Shown here piece by piece: positions 9,411-16,493 of a DNA stretch of 64,000 nt; the stretch's first letter is position 1, and each line of letters begins with the position of its first letter. Below the pieces are notes generated by a model that was not told the DNA's origin, did no database searches, and worked only from the letters and a program-made list of their open reading frames with translations. Made by a program: the position numbers and the translations under genes. Source of the DNA: Oscillospiraceae bacterium (lineage in GTDB: Bacteria; Bacillota; Clostridia; Saccharofermentanales; Saccharofermentanaceae); contig FWXP01000010.1 in NCBI GenBank assembly GCA_900176545.1, positions 46,778 through 110,777 on the forward strand, written 5' to 3'.

Positions 9411-9442
9411 AAACCCCGACTTCTTCCTGAAGCCGGGGTTTT
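9411..9442 (+). terminator. Intrinsic terminator after the cyclophilin gene
   Basis: AACCCCGACTTC pairs with GAAGCCGGGGTT (one mismatch) around a 5-base loop, with T-rich sequence after it. It lies between two convergent genes. Confidence 0.85.
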
Positions 9443-9471
9443 GTGTTGTTGTATATATTGAGTGTCAGATA

Positions 9472-10764
9472 TCAATCGAGAGCCTGCTTGATGTCGGCAA
9501 GGATATCGTCGATGTGCTCGATACCGATGGAGAGACGAACTGTGCTCTGCTTGATGCCCTGGATAGCGAGCTCCTCTTCGGAATCCTCTGAGTGAGTAGT
9601 TGATGCAGGGTGGATAGCAAGTGACTTAACGTCTGCTACGTTTGCAAGAAGTGAGAAGATCTTGAGCTTATCGATGAACTCCTGAGCTTCCTTAGCGCCG
9701 CCCTTGATCTCGAATGTGAAGATAACTCCGCCGCCGTTAGGATAGTACTTCTTGTAGAGAGCCTGCTGGGAAGGATCCGTTGATACAGAAGGGTGGTTTA
9801 CCTTTGCTACCTTGGGGTGATTATTAAGGAACTCCACTACCTTAAGTGCATTCTCTACGTGGCGCTCTACTCTGAGGGAAAGTGTCTCAAGTCCCTGAAG
9901 GAATACGAATGCGTGTACGGGAGATAAAGTAGAACCCGTATCTCTTAAGAGGATAGTTCTTATATAGACTACGAAAGCGGCAGCTCCTACGTCCTTAGCA
10001 AAGCTCAGACCGTGATAGGAAGGGTTGGGATCAACAAGCCAGGGGAACTTGCCTGATGCCGCCCAGTCGAACTTACCGGAATCAACGATAACACCGCCGA
10101 TGGAAGTACCGTGGCCGCCGATAAACTTAGTAGCGGAATGAACTACGATATCAGCACCGTACTCGATAGGTCTTACGAGGTAGGGTGTAGCGAAAGTATT
10201 ATCTACAACAAGGGGTACACCGTGCTTATGTGCGATCTTGGCGATAGCCTCGATATCTACGACCTCGGAGTTGGGGTTACCGAGAGTCTCGATATGTACT
10301 GCCTTTGTATTCTCCTGGAAAGCCGCGTCGATGGCATCGAGATCAAGAGGATCTACGAAAGTAGTAGTGATGCCGTAAGCGGGAAGAGTATGTCTTAAGA
10401 GATTGAATGTACCGCCGTAGATGTTGTTAGCGGCTACGATGTGATCACCGGAATGAGCAAGAGCCTGAAGTGTATTGGCGATAGCTGCTGCGCCGGAAGA
10501 TACGCCCAATGCTGCGACACCGCCCTCGAGAGCTGCTACTCTCTGCTCGAATACATCCTGTGTGGGATTTGTGATCCTGCTGTATACGTTACCTGCATCC
10601 TTAAGGCCGAATCTGTCGGCTGCGTGCTGTGAATTATGGAAAACGTAAGAAGATGTAAGGTAGATCGGTACTGCTCTTGCGTCTGTTACGGGATCGGGAT
10701 TTTCCTGTCCTGCGTGAAGCTGAATCGTCTCGAACTTGTAGTTGTTGTCGTATGTATATGCCAT
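9472..10764 (-). CDS. metY: O-acetylhomoserine sulfhydrylase (aminocarboxypropyltransferase)
   Basis: A 430-residue PLP enzyme of the Cys/Met metabolism family. It makes homocysteine from O-acetylhomoserine and sulfide. The PLP lysine is K213 in HSATKFIGGHG; VDNTFATPYL and SRITNPTQD are also typical. Length (about 430) and the opening GFETIQLHAGQ-like block favour the MetY/CysD class over shorter cystathionine synthases. GAGAGG lies before ATG 10764. It is divergent from cysK and preceded by a promoter with an Rrf2-type operator, a Cys-rich leader peptide and a terminator hairpin, so both initiation and attenuation control are expected. Confidence 0.93.
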   Translation of the reverse strand: MAYTYDNNYKFETIQLHAGQENPDPVTDARAVPIYLTSSYVFHNSQHAADRFGLKDAGNVYSRITNPTQDVFEQRVAALEGGVAALGVSSGAAAIANTLQALAHSGDHIVAANNIYGGTFNLLRHTLPAYGITTTFVDPLDLDAIDAAFQENTKAVHIETLGNPNSEVVDIEAIAKIAHKHGVPLVVDNTFATPYLVRPIEYGADIVVHSATKFIGGHGTSIGGVIVDSGKFDWAASGKFPWLVDPNPSYHGLSFAKDVGAAAFVVYIRTILLRDTGSTLSPVHAFVFLQGLETLSLRVERHVENALKVVEFLNNHPKVAKVNHPSVSTDPSQQALYKKYYPNGGGVIFTFEIKGGAKEAQEFIDKLKIFSLLANVADVKSLAIHPASTTHSEDSEEELAIQGIKQSTVRLSIGIEHIDDILADIKQALD

Positions 10765-10821
10765 GGTTATTTACCTCTCTTTATGTAAGTTTATTGAAAT
10801 TGTTTTGGTGTTTTTTGTTTA

Positions 10822-10859
10822 AGAAAACTCCCCAAAGACGGTCAGGACTTCGGGGAGTT
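10822..10859 (-). terminator. Attenuator: intrinsic terminator between the Cys leader peptide and metY
   Basis: Read on the minus strand, AACTCCCC (10859-10852) pairs with GGGGAGTT (10833-10826). The stem extends inward by GAAG/CTTT for about 12 bp with one G-U pair and a 10-base loop, followed by a T-rich run. It lies 31 bases after the leader stop codon and about 60 bases before metY, with no gene to terminate other than the leader, so it should act as a conditional terminator. Confidence 0.82.
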
Positions 10860-10890
10860 GATCGGCTTATGTAATTAAAATACTATGAGA

Positions 10891-10965
10891 TTATCTTGTA
10901 CACATACAGAGACACATTCGTCCGTTTCTGTAATTTCTTCTGAGCATTGCGAATATGATGTTCAT
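10891..10965 (-). CDS. Cysteine-rich leader peptide (24 aa) of metY
   Basis: A short frame with an AAAGGAG ribosome site 8 bases before ATG 10965. It ends at TAA 10893-10891. The last residues are MCLCMCTR: Cys at 18, 20 and 22 alternating with Leu and Met, placed just before the stop. This is the layout of ribosome-mediated attenuators (control codons late in the leader, then a terminator). By inference the peptide has no function of its own; ribosome stalling at UGU codons when Cys-tRNA is low would favour read-through into metY. No obvious alternative antiterminator pairing was proven by eye. Confidence 0.75.
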   Translation of the reverse strand: MNIIFAMLRRNYRNGRMCLCMCTR

Positions 10966-10976
10966 CGATGTGTCTC
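10909..10976 (-). promoter_or_regulatory. Inverted repeat joining the leader ribosome site to its Cys codons
   Basis: GAGACACAT (minus strand 10976-10968, overlapping the leader Shine-Dalgarno) is perfectly complementary to ATGTGTCTC (10917-10909), which encodes Met17-Cys18 and the start of Leu19. An untranslated leader RNA could fold to hide its ribosome site, linking initiation on the leader to the state of its Cys codon region. Confidence 0.55.
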
Positions 10977-10988
10977 CTTTTATTAATC

Positions 10989-11006
10989 CCTACAAAGGTT
11001 ATAGGA
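10989..11006. promoter_or_regulatory. Putative Rrf2-type operator in the metY promoter
   Basis: On the plus strand CCTACAA-N5-ATAGGA, an imperfect palindrome (CCTA-N9-TAGG core). The same string with a different centre occurs at 11160-11177 beside the cysK promoter. It covers the metY -10 and start region, so binding should repress. Confidence 0.65.
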
Positions 11007-11027
11007 TTTGTATGTGTTGGATTGTAA
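10998..11027 (-). promoter_or_regulatory. Promoter for the leader peptide and metY
   Basis: Minus strand TTACAA (11027-11022), an 18-base spacer and TATAAC (11003-10998). The predicted start near 10991 gives a roughly 25-base leader before the leader-peptide ATG that contains its ribosome site. The -35 is imperfect. Confidence 0.5.
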
Positions 11028-11127
11028 CGTATCAGAAGTGACGTGTCAATAACTTTTTACCGATCTTTCAAAAAAGTCCCCGTAATATACAACTATATAC
11101 AGGACAAGGGTTTTGCGGATATTCCTG

Positions 11128-11156
11128 TTGACAAAGGAACATTTGCGTCATACAAT
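11128..11156 (+). promoter_or_regulatory. cysK promoter
   Basis: TTGACA (11128-11133), 17 bases, TACAAT (11151-11156). Start predicted near 11163, giving a 5' leader of about 70 bases that contains no convincing riboswitch. The 11007-11127 stretch between the two divergent promoters shows no further gene. Confidence 0.8.
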
Positions 11157-11159
11157 AAA

Positions 11160-11177
11160 CCTACAATACCGATAGGA
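11160..11177. promoter_or_regulatory. Putative Rrf2-type operator at the cysK start site
   Basis: CCTACAA-N5-ATAGGA, matching the metY operator outside the central five bases. It begins 4 bases after the cysK -10 and overlaps the predicted transcription start, a typical repressor position. Confidence 0.65.
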
Positions 11178-11231
11178 ATTAAAGGTATATCCATACGCGG
11201 TAATATCCATTGCATGAAGGAGGCTACAATA

Positions 11232-12161
11232 ATGGCTTTATATGAGAAGATCACAGACCTTATCGGAGGCACACCGCTTCTTAGACTTAATAACTATGTA
11301 AAGAATAACGGACTTGACGCTAACGTATTCGTTAAGCTCGAGTATTTTAATCCCGCAGGAAGCGTCAAGGACAGAGTTGCACTTGCAATGATCGACGATG
11401 CCGAGAAGTCCGGTAAGCTCAAGTCCGGCTCCACGATCATCGAGCCCACAAGCGGTAACACCGGTATAGGACTTGCGGCCGTTGCTGCAGCAAGAGGATA
11501 CAAGATAATCATAACGATGCCCGAGACCATGAGCGTCGAGAGAAGGAACCTTCTTAAGGCTTACGGCGCTGAGCTTGTTCTTACTGAAGGCGCGAAAGGC
11601 ATGAAGGGTGCTATCGCAAAGGCGGAAGAGTTAAACGCTTCGATCCCCGGAAGCTTCATCCCCGGTCAGTTCGTTAACCCTGCTAACCCTGCTGCACATA
11701 AGGCTACAACAGGTCCCGAGATCTGGGCTGACCTTGACGGCAAGGTAGACGCATTTATCGCAGGTGTAGGTACAGGCGGTACTATCACGGGCGTAGGTGA
11801 ATTCCTTAAGAGCAAGAATCCCGATGTCAAGATCATCGCAGTAGAGCCTGCTTCCTCTCCCGTTCTCTCCGAAGGTAAGGCAGGTCCTCATAAGATCCAG
11901 GGTATCGGCGCGGGATTCGTTCCCGATACTCTCAATACTTCCGTATATGATGAGATCATCAAGGTAGAGAACGAAGATGCTTTCGCCAAGGGTAAGGAAT
12001 TTGCACAGACAGAGGGTATCCTCGTAGGTATCTCTTCCGGTGCGGCTTTGTGGGCTGCAGCTGAGGTTGCAAAGAGGCCCGAGTTCAAGGGCAAGAACAT
12101 CGTTGCTCTTCTTCCTGATACAGGTGACAGATATCTATCTACTCCCATGTTCGCAGACTGA
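11232..12161 (+). CDS. cysK: Cysteine synthase (O-acetylserine sulfhydrylase)
   Basis: A 309-residue fold-type II PLP enzyme that makes cysteine from O-acetylserine and sulfide. The PLP lysine is K46 in [37 protein letters not shown] and GISSGA are the other hallmark motifs. ATG 11232 has GGAGG 8 bases upstream. An in-frame ATG 18 bases earlier lacks a ribosome site, and frame upstream of that has no family similarity. In Bacillus, CysK also binds the Rrf2 repressor CymR as co-regulator; a Rrf2 gene lies convergently next door, which makes the same arrangement plausible here. Confidence 0.95.
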   Translation: MALYEKITDLIGGTPLLRLNNYVKNNGLDANVFVKLEYFNPAGSVKDRVALAMIDDAEKSGKLKSGSTIIEPTSGNTGIGLAAVAAARGYKIIITMPETMSVERRNLLKAYGAELVLTEGAKGMKGAIAKAEELNASIPGSFIPGQFVNPANPAAHKATTGPEIWADLDGKVDAFIAGVGTGGTITGVGEFLKSKNPDVKIIAVEPASSPVLSEGKAGPHKIQGIGAGFVPDTLNTSVYDEIIKVENEDAFAKGKEFAQTEGILVGISSGAALWAAAEVAKRPEFKGKNIVALLPDTGDRYLSTPMFAD

Positions 12162-12190
12162 TCAGTCAGAAGAATATCCAAGACATAAAG

Positions 12191-12225
12191 AAGGGGATGT
12201 CCAAAAATCGGAAATCCCCTTTGAT
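12191..12225. terminator. Terminator between convergent cysK and the Rrf2 gene
   Basis: AAGGGGAT (12191-12198) pairs with ATCCCCTT (12214-12221), and an inner TCC/GGA pairing extends the stem. T-rich sequence follows on the plus strand and A-rich sequence precedes it, so it may serve both genes. Confidence 0.75.
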
Positions 12226-12249
12226 ATTTATATAAGAACGAACCTCGGA

Positions 12250-12690
12250 TCAGATCATGTAGTCTCCCGAGAAGTGCTCGTTGGACTGGACTATGATGTC
12301 CTCAAGGGAGATGCTGTCCAGGTATTCATTTATGACCTTATTAAGACCCAGCCAGATAGGGAGGGTGGGACAATCGATCTTTCTGTCACAGTTGATATCG
12401 CCTCCGGGAGTCATGCAGGATACTGGAAAAAGATCGCCCTCTGTAAGAGTAAGGATCTCGCGCACCGTTATCTTATCGGCATCCCTGCCGAGCTGATATC
12501 CGCCCTGGAAACCTCTGTTGGTAAGAAGTATTCCTGCACGGTTTAATATAGGGACGATCTGCTCAAGATATTTCTTGGAGATATCCTGTCTGTCTGCGAT
12601 GGTCTTAAGAGCGATAAAGCCGTCATTCTTGTGCTCTGCAAGATCTATGAGCATGCGAAGAGCGTATCGGCCCTTGGTGGAAATCTTCAT
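12250..12690 (-). CDS. Rrf2-family transcriptional regulator, probable cysteine-metabolism repressor
   Basis: A 146-residue Rrf2 protein with the standard N-terminal winged helix (KISTKGRYALRMLIDLA, then SKKYLEQI recognition region and GFQGGYQL wing). Context (cysK next door, shared operator-like sites at metY, cysK and its own promoter) suggests a CymR-like role. Unlike Bacillus CymR it has three cysteines, C92, C101 and C107, in the region where IscR and NsrR bind an iron-sulfur cluster, so a cluster-sensing IscR/NsrR-type role is a real alternative. The start is preceded by GAGGTGA. The gene converges on cysK. Confidence 0.85.
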   Translation of the reverse strand: MKISTKGRYALRMLIDLAEHKNDGFIALKTIADRQDISKKYLEQIVPILNRAGILLTNRGFQGGYQLGRDADKITVREILTLTEGDLFPVSCMTPGGDINCDRKIDCPTLPIWLGLNKVINEYLDSISLEDIIVQSNEHFSGDYMI

Positions 12691-12718
12691 GTGATCACCT
12701 CAAAAAACTGATATCACA

Positions 12719-12747
12719 ATAATACTACTGAATAAGTAGGTATTCAA
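12719..12747 (-). promoter_or_regulatory. Rrf2 gene promoter with operator in the spacer
   Basis: Minus strand TTGAAT (12747-12742), 17 bases, TATTAT (12724-12719). The spacer and -10 edge contain CCTAC-N8-TAGT (12740-12724), related to the metY and cysK sites. The larger palindrome spans about 12721-12744. This fits autorepression. Confidence 0.7.
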
Positions 12748-12784
12748 GCAGGCATAAATGACAGGAGTAAGTGTAACGGCTTTT

Positions 12785-12793
12785 TGATATAAT
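12785..12793 (+). promoter_or_regulatory. Extended -10 promoter for the first YfhO gene
   Basis: TGATATAAT matches the extended -10 consensus exactly; no clear -35 is seen. ATG 12802 begins 9 bases after the -10, with no ribosome site, so the mRNA is probably leaderless. Confidence 0.6.
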
Positions 12794-12801
12794 CCATAAT
12801 C

Positions 12802-15486
12802 ATGGGAAAAAAGATAAGATCAAAGACAGAGAGCAGCAAAAGGATCTGCGGCGATTATTCGCTTTGTTTTGCGCTGTTTGCGCTTATCATGATCCTGCCT
12901 TTTTATATCTTCAGAGGAAGGCATTTCTATGGCGGAGATGACGGTGTATATCAGCAGTATATATACTTCCTCTACGTAGGAAAGTGGATAAGGGAGCTTA
13001 TGAGGAACATCTTCGTTCTTCATACTTTTTCCGTACCTATGTGGGATATGTCCATCGGCATGGGTGCCGACCCTATAGTAACCATCGCATCTTCCGTTAA
13101 TCCGCTTACTGACGTTATGTGCTGGATAGCGGCTCTGATACCTGTACGATATGCTGAATATGCTTTTGATCTGGTATTTATCGCAAAGCTCTATCTGTCG
13201 GGGCTGGCCTTCGTGTTCTTCGGGACCAAAAGAGGGATCGGCAGGGAAGGCGCAGTTGCAGGTGCACTGGTATACACATTCTCGTCTTTTATCTATATAG
13301 GGTTCTATCAGGTATTCTTCCTGAATGCCTTTATCCTCTTTCCGCTTCTCATGCACGGTGCGTGCCGACTCTGGGAGGAGAAAGAGCACAGGGGGTACGT
13401 CATCGTTCTGGCGCTCTGTACCATGTATTCTTTCTACTTTACGTATATGATGATGCTCCTTTTGGTCATTTACTGCATAGTAAGATACATAGGAGAAGCA
13501 AAGAAAAAAGAGGCTCCGAGGCTTCTGCCTCTACTGGCGTCGTATATCATCTGGTCTGTGACGGGCATCCTTGCAGGCATATGGGTGCAGATCCCTGCCA
13601 TGCTGAATATAGCGGGACTTGGAAGGCTCAGTTCGGATAAGCATCTGGAGCTCTTCTCCCTTTCAAGGTTCATGATGTTCACGAATCTTTTCTCGTTTAT
13701 AAATACCAATACCGATGCATTCTGGGGATTCTCATCGATCATCGTCATCGCGCTGATACTCCTGTTTACAAAAAAGGAAAGATCAAGGCTCAAGATATTG
13801 TTCGTGTTGTACGCGGCTTCCTTTGCATTCCCGGTGATAGGTTCGCTCTTTAACGGTATGAACACTTCGAGCCTTCGATATATATTCGGCTTTGACCTGC
13901 TGCTCTCATATATCATCGCAGTAGAATACAAAAGGCTTCCTGAGTTCAAGGAACGTAAGGAACTTCTCGTATCCCTTTCGTTGGCAGGCATCCTCCTTCT
14001 GTCGGTAGTGATAACACGTGATCTCGGTTCGCTGGTATCGGGAGTATCCCTTATCGTATCCGTCCTCGGAGTTATCATGATAAACAGATCATCAAGGAAG
14101 AAGGAGATCATGTACAGAGCAGTAGTCTTTGTGTCGTGCCTTATCCTGAGCGTATATGCATTCGGAATGAAGATCTCTGATTCTGCTACACCTTTCAATG
14201 GCGCCAACGGAAAGATGTTCGAAGATGAGATGGATTTTTTCATTTCGGAGGTCAGGGAAAGCGATAACAGGTATGACAGACTGCCTTTGGCCTATACGGC
14301 GGTTCCCGTAAATTCATCCATGATAACGGACGTCAACAGTTTTGATTTCTATAACAGTAACTGTAATAACTACATAGACAGATATTATCTTGATATGGGG
14401 ATTGTCAGCAATTCTCTCGGAGTATACCAGTGCGGTCTTCGAGGCAGGGATTATCTTGAACTGCTGTGCGGTACTGAATCTATCAGTGTATATGAAGCAA
14501 GCCCCAAGGCCGTAAGTGCCCCGTATGCATATGAGGCCGTATCACAAAGCGGTGATTATACATTGTACAGAGCAAAGAGAGGTGCTTCGATCGCGTTCTT
14601 CTATGAAGATGCTGCTCCGCTTACACAGTTTGAGTCTCTCGATCCCATGGGAAGGGAGGAGCTAATGATGCACGCTCTTGTTGTAGACCGTGATGTACCT
14701 TCCTATGACCTGTCCGAAGGATATCGGGAGATCTCTTATTCTATGGGGGAGACATCGGGAATCACTTTTAATGACGACGGTACCTTCACTGTAACCGAAG
14801 AAGGTTCCATGATACTTGATATAGAGCCTGTGAGCGGAATAGAGATGAACCTTCTCCTGTCTGATGTTCACGGCGACTCGATGTACATGATAGTGCCGGA
14901 GCTCCATAACGGGGAAGATGTGGTAAAGATCGATTTCTATGTGGGTACTTCCGACCGCGATATCTATTATCACTGGAAGGATCAACTCCTGTTTACCTTC
15001 GGGATGACGGAGGATACGGTGGATTCCGTCTCGTTGAGGTTCACCATGCCCGGAACGTACAGATTAGGCGATATAAAGTTATATGCAAGGACGCCTGAAC
15101 AGATAGAAGCTACCCTTGATGATTTCTACTCTACTGCGGGTATGGAAGATATCTCTTACTCCTTCGAGGGTTCTAATGAGCTTCTTCTCAATGTCTCTTC
15201 GAATAAGGATAAGTATCTTTATATCGCGATCCCTTATTCCGAGGGCTGGTCTGCCACTGACAACGGAGAGGAGATCCCCGTCTACAGGGCAGGACTTGCA
15301 TTCATGGCGGTTGACGTAAGCTCGGGTGAACATGAGATACGCCTGCAATATAAAACGCCCGGACTTGCTGCCGGGGCGTTGGTATCACTTATCGTGACGA
15401 TATCTTTTGTCACATATGAGATCATCAGTAAGAGAAGATCAGGAAGAGTACATCAGTCCTCGGACTCCTCATCTGCAACGATATAA
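12802..15486 (+). CDS. YfhO-family polytopic membrane protein (probable GT-C glycosyltransferase), copy 1
   Basis: An 894-residue protein: an N-terminal half with about a dozen hydrophobic segments, a periplasm-facing beta-rich region (about 470-830), a last membrane segment near 860 and a basic tail. The opening pattern (GGDDGVYQQYIYFL, then SIGMGADP and LSGLAFVFF) and the C-terminal Glu-Gly-Trp-Ser block followed by HEIRLQYKTPG are typical of YfhO. In Bacillus, YfhO works with the GT2 enzyme CsbB and the flippase GtcA to decorate lipoteichoic acid. A CsbB/GtrB-like gene overlaps this one convergently by 34 bases. The sugar and acceptor are unknown. Confidence 0.85.
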   Translation: MGKKIRSKTESSKRICGDYSLCFALFALIMILPFYIFRGRHFYGGDDGVYQQYIYFLYVGKWIRELMRNIFVLHTFSVPMWDMSIGMGADPIVTIASSVNPLTDVMCWIAALIPVRYAEYAFDLVFIAKLYLSGLAFVFFGTKRGIGREGAVAGALVYTFSSFIYIGFYQVFFLNAFILFPLLMHGACRLWEEKEHRGYVIVLALCTMYSFYFTYMMMLLLVIYCIVRYIGEAKKKEAPRLLPLLASYIIWSVTGILAGIWVQIPAMLNIAGLGRLSSDKHLELFSLSRFMMFTNLFSFINTNTDAFWGFSSIIVIALILLFTKKERSRLKILFVLYAASFAFPVIGSLFNGMNTSSLRYIFGFDLLLSYIIAVEYKRLPEFKERKELLVSLSLAGILLLSVVITRDLGSLVSGVSLIVSVLGVIMINRSSRKKEIMYRAVVFVSCLILSVYAFGMKISDSATPFNGANGKMFEDEMDFFISEVRESDNRYDRLPLAYTAVPVNSSMITDVNSFDFYNSNCNNYIDRYYLDMGIVSNSLGVYQCGLRGRDYLELLCGTESISVYEASPKAVSAPYAYEAVSQSGDYTLYRAKRGASIAFFYEDAAPLTQFESLDPMGREELMMHALVVDRDVPSYDLSEGYREISYSMGETSGITFNDDGTFTVTEEGSMILDIEPVSGIEMNLLLSDVHGDSMYMIVPELHNGEDVVKIDFYVGTSDRDIYYHWKDQLLFTFGMTEDTVDSVSLRFTMPGTYRLGDIKLYARTPEQIEATLDDFYSTAGMEDISYSFEGSNELLLNVSSNKDKYLYIAIPYSEGWSATDNGEEIPVYRAGLAFMAVDVSSGEHEIRLQYKTPGLAAGALVSLIVTISFVTYEIISKRRSGRVHQSSDSSSATI

Positions 15487-16391
15487 AGCGGTCTTCTCTT
15501 GACCTCGATGAATATCCTTCCTATGTATTCTCCTACCAGGCCTAATGCCATAAGGATAAGACCTCCGATGAAGAGCATGAAGCAGAGAAGTGAAGGATAA
15601 CCGGGAACCCGATCGTAGATCCTTAGGATGATAGCCCTGATAAAGTAGTAGATGATATAGAGGAATGCGGCTGCCGCAAAGAAAAATCCGGTGTATGTCG
15701 CAAGCCTCAAGGGCGCTGTCGTAAATGCTACGATCCCGTCTATCGCGTAAGCGAAGAGCTTCCAGAAGTTCCACTTCGTCTCTCCCGCTACTCTCTCGAC
15801 ATTCTCGTGTTCTACCCACTTTGTCCTGAATCCTACCCAGGCGAAGATACCCTTGGAGAATCTCTGTCTCTCGTCGAGTTCAAGTATCGCGTCAACTACG
15901 CATCTCTTCATGAGCCTGAAGTCCCTGGCACCGTCAGCGATCTCAACGTCGACCATCTTATTTATGAGCTTGTAAAAAGTCCTGGCGAAGAAACTCCTGA
16001 TGGGAGGCTCGCCCTTACGGGTAACACGTCTTGCGGCTACTATGTCCGCTTCGTCCTTATCCAACGTCTCGATCATGGAGGGGATAAGTGCGGGGGGATC
16101 CTGCATGTCGGCATCCATTATGGCTACGTAGTCTCCCTTGGCTTTATGAAGACCTGCGAACATGGCAGCCTCCTTACCGAAGTTTCTGGAGAATATTGTA
16201 TAGCGAACGCCTTTGTCCTTAGCGGCTATATCCTTTATAACTGAGCTCGTCTTATCACGGCTTCCGTCATTTACGAAGATGAACTCGAACTCCTTATCCT
16301 TGACCTGCTCTCTGACATCGCAGAGAGCACTGTAGAGTATAGGTAGTGATTCTTCTTCGTTGTAGCAGGGAACAATAAGACTTACGAGCAT
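15453..16391 (-). CDS. GT2 glycosyltransferase, GtrB/CsbB-like polyprenyl-phosphate sugar synthase
   Basis: A 312-residue protein with a GT-A domain (SLIVPCYNEEESLP, VNDGSRDKT, MDADMQDPP with the metal-binding DAD, then R-x-F-SKGIFAWVGF) and two C-terminal membrane helices (about 235-260 and 268-295). Such enzymes load undecaprenyl phosphate with a hexose on the cytoplasmic face, for later transfer outside by a GT-C protein. It lies between two YfhO genes, which supports that pathway. GGAGG precedes ATG 16391. No GtcA-like flippase is visible here. Confidence 0.87.
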   Translation of the reverse strand: MLVSLIVPCYNEEESLPILYSALCDVREQVKDKEFEFIFVNDGSRDKTSSVIKDIAAKDKGVRYTIFSRNFGKEAAMFAGLHKAKGDYVAIMDADMQDPPALIPSMIETLDKDEADIVAARRVTRKGEPPIRSFFARTFYKLINKMVDVEIADGARDFRLMKRCVVDAILELDERQRFSKGIFAWVGFRTKWVEHENVERVAGETKWNFWKLFAYAIDGIVAFTTAPLRLATYTGFFFAAAAFLYIIYYFIRAIILRIYDRVPGYPSLLCFMLFIGGLILMALGLVGEYIGRIFIEVKRRPLYIVADEESED

Positions 16392-16443
16392 TTATCTGCC
16401 TCCGAACAGGTTCCGTCCAAGATTGGAACATTATTTACTTTGT

Positions 16444-16451
16444 ATTATAAT
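16444..16451. promoter_or_regulatory. Overlapping divergent -10 elements
   Basis: The 8-base palindrome ATTATAAT contains TATAAT on the plus strand (16446-16451) and on the minus strand (16449-16444). It would serve the second YfhO gene and the GT2 gene in opposite directions. No strong -35 is evident for either. Confidence 0.45.
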
Positions 16452-16493
16452 CTAAAAGTATCTTGGCATACAATTCATATTTGGAGCGTGTAC

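Noticed and set aside
10765-11231. SAM or T-box riboswitch in the metY-cysK intergenic region
   Set aside because: No T-box sequence or SAM-I core was recognised; the region is explained by a leader peptide, terminator, two promoters and operators.
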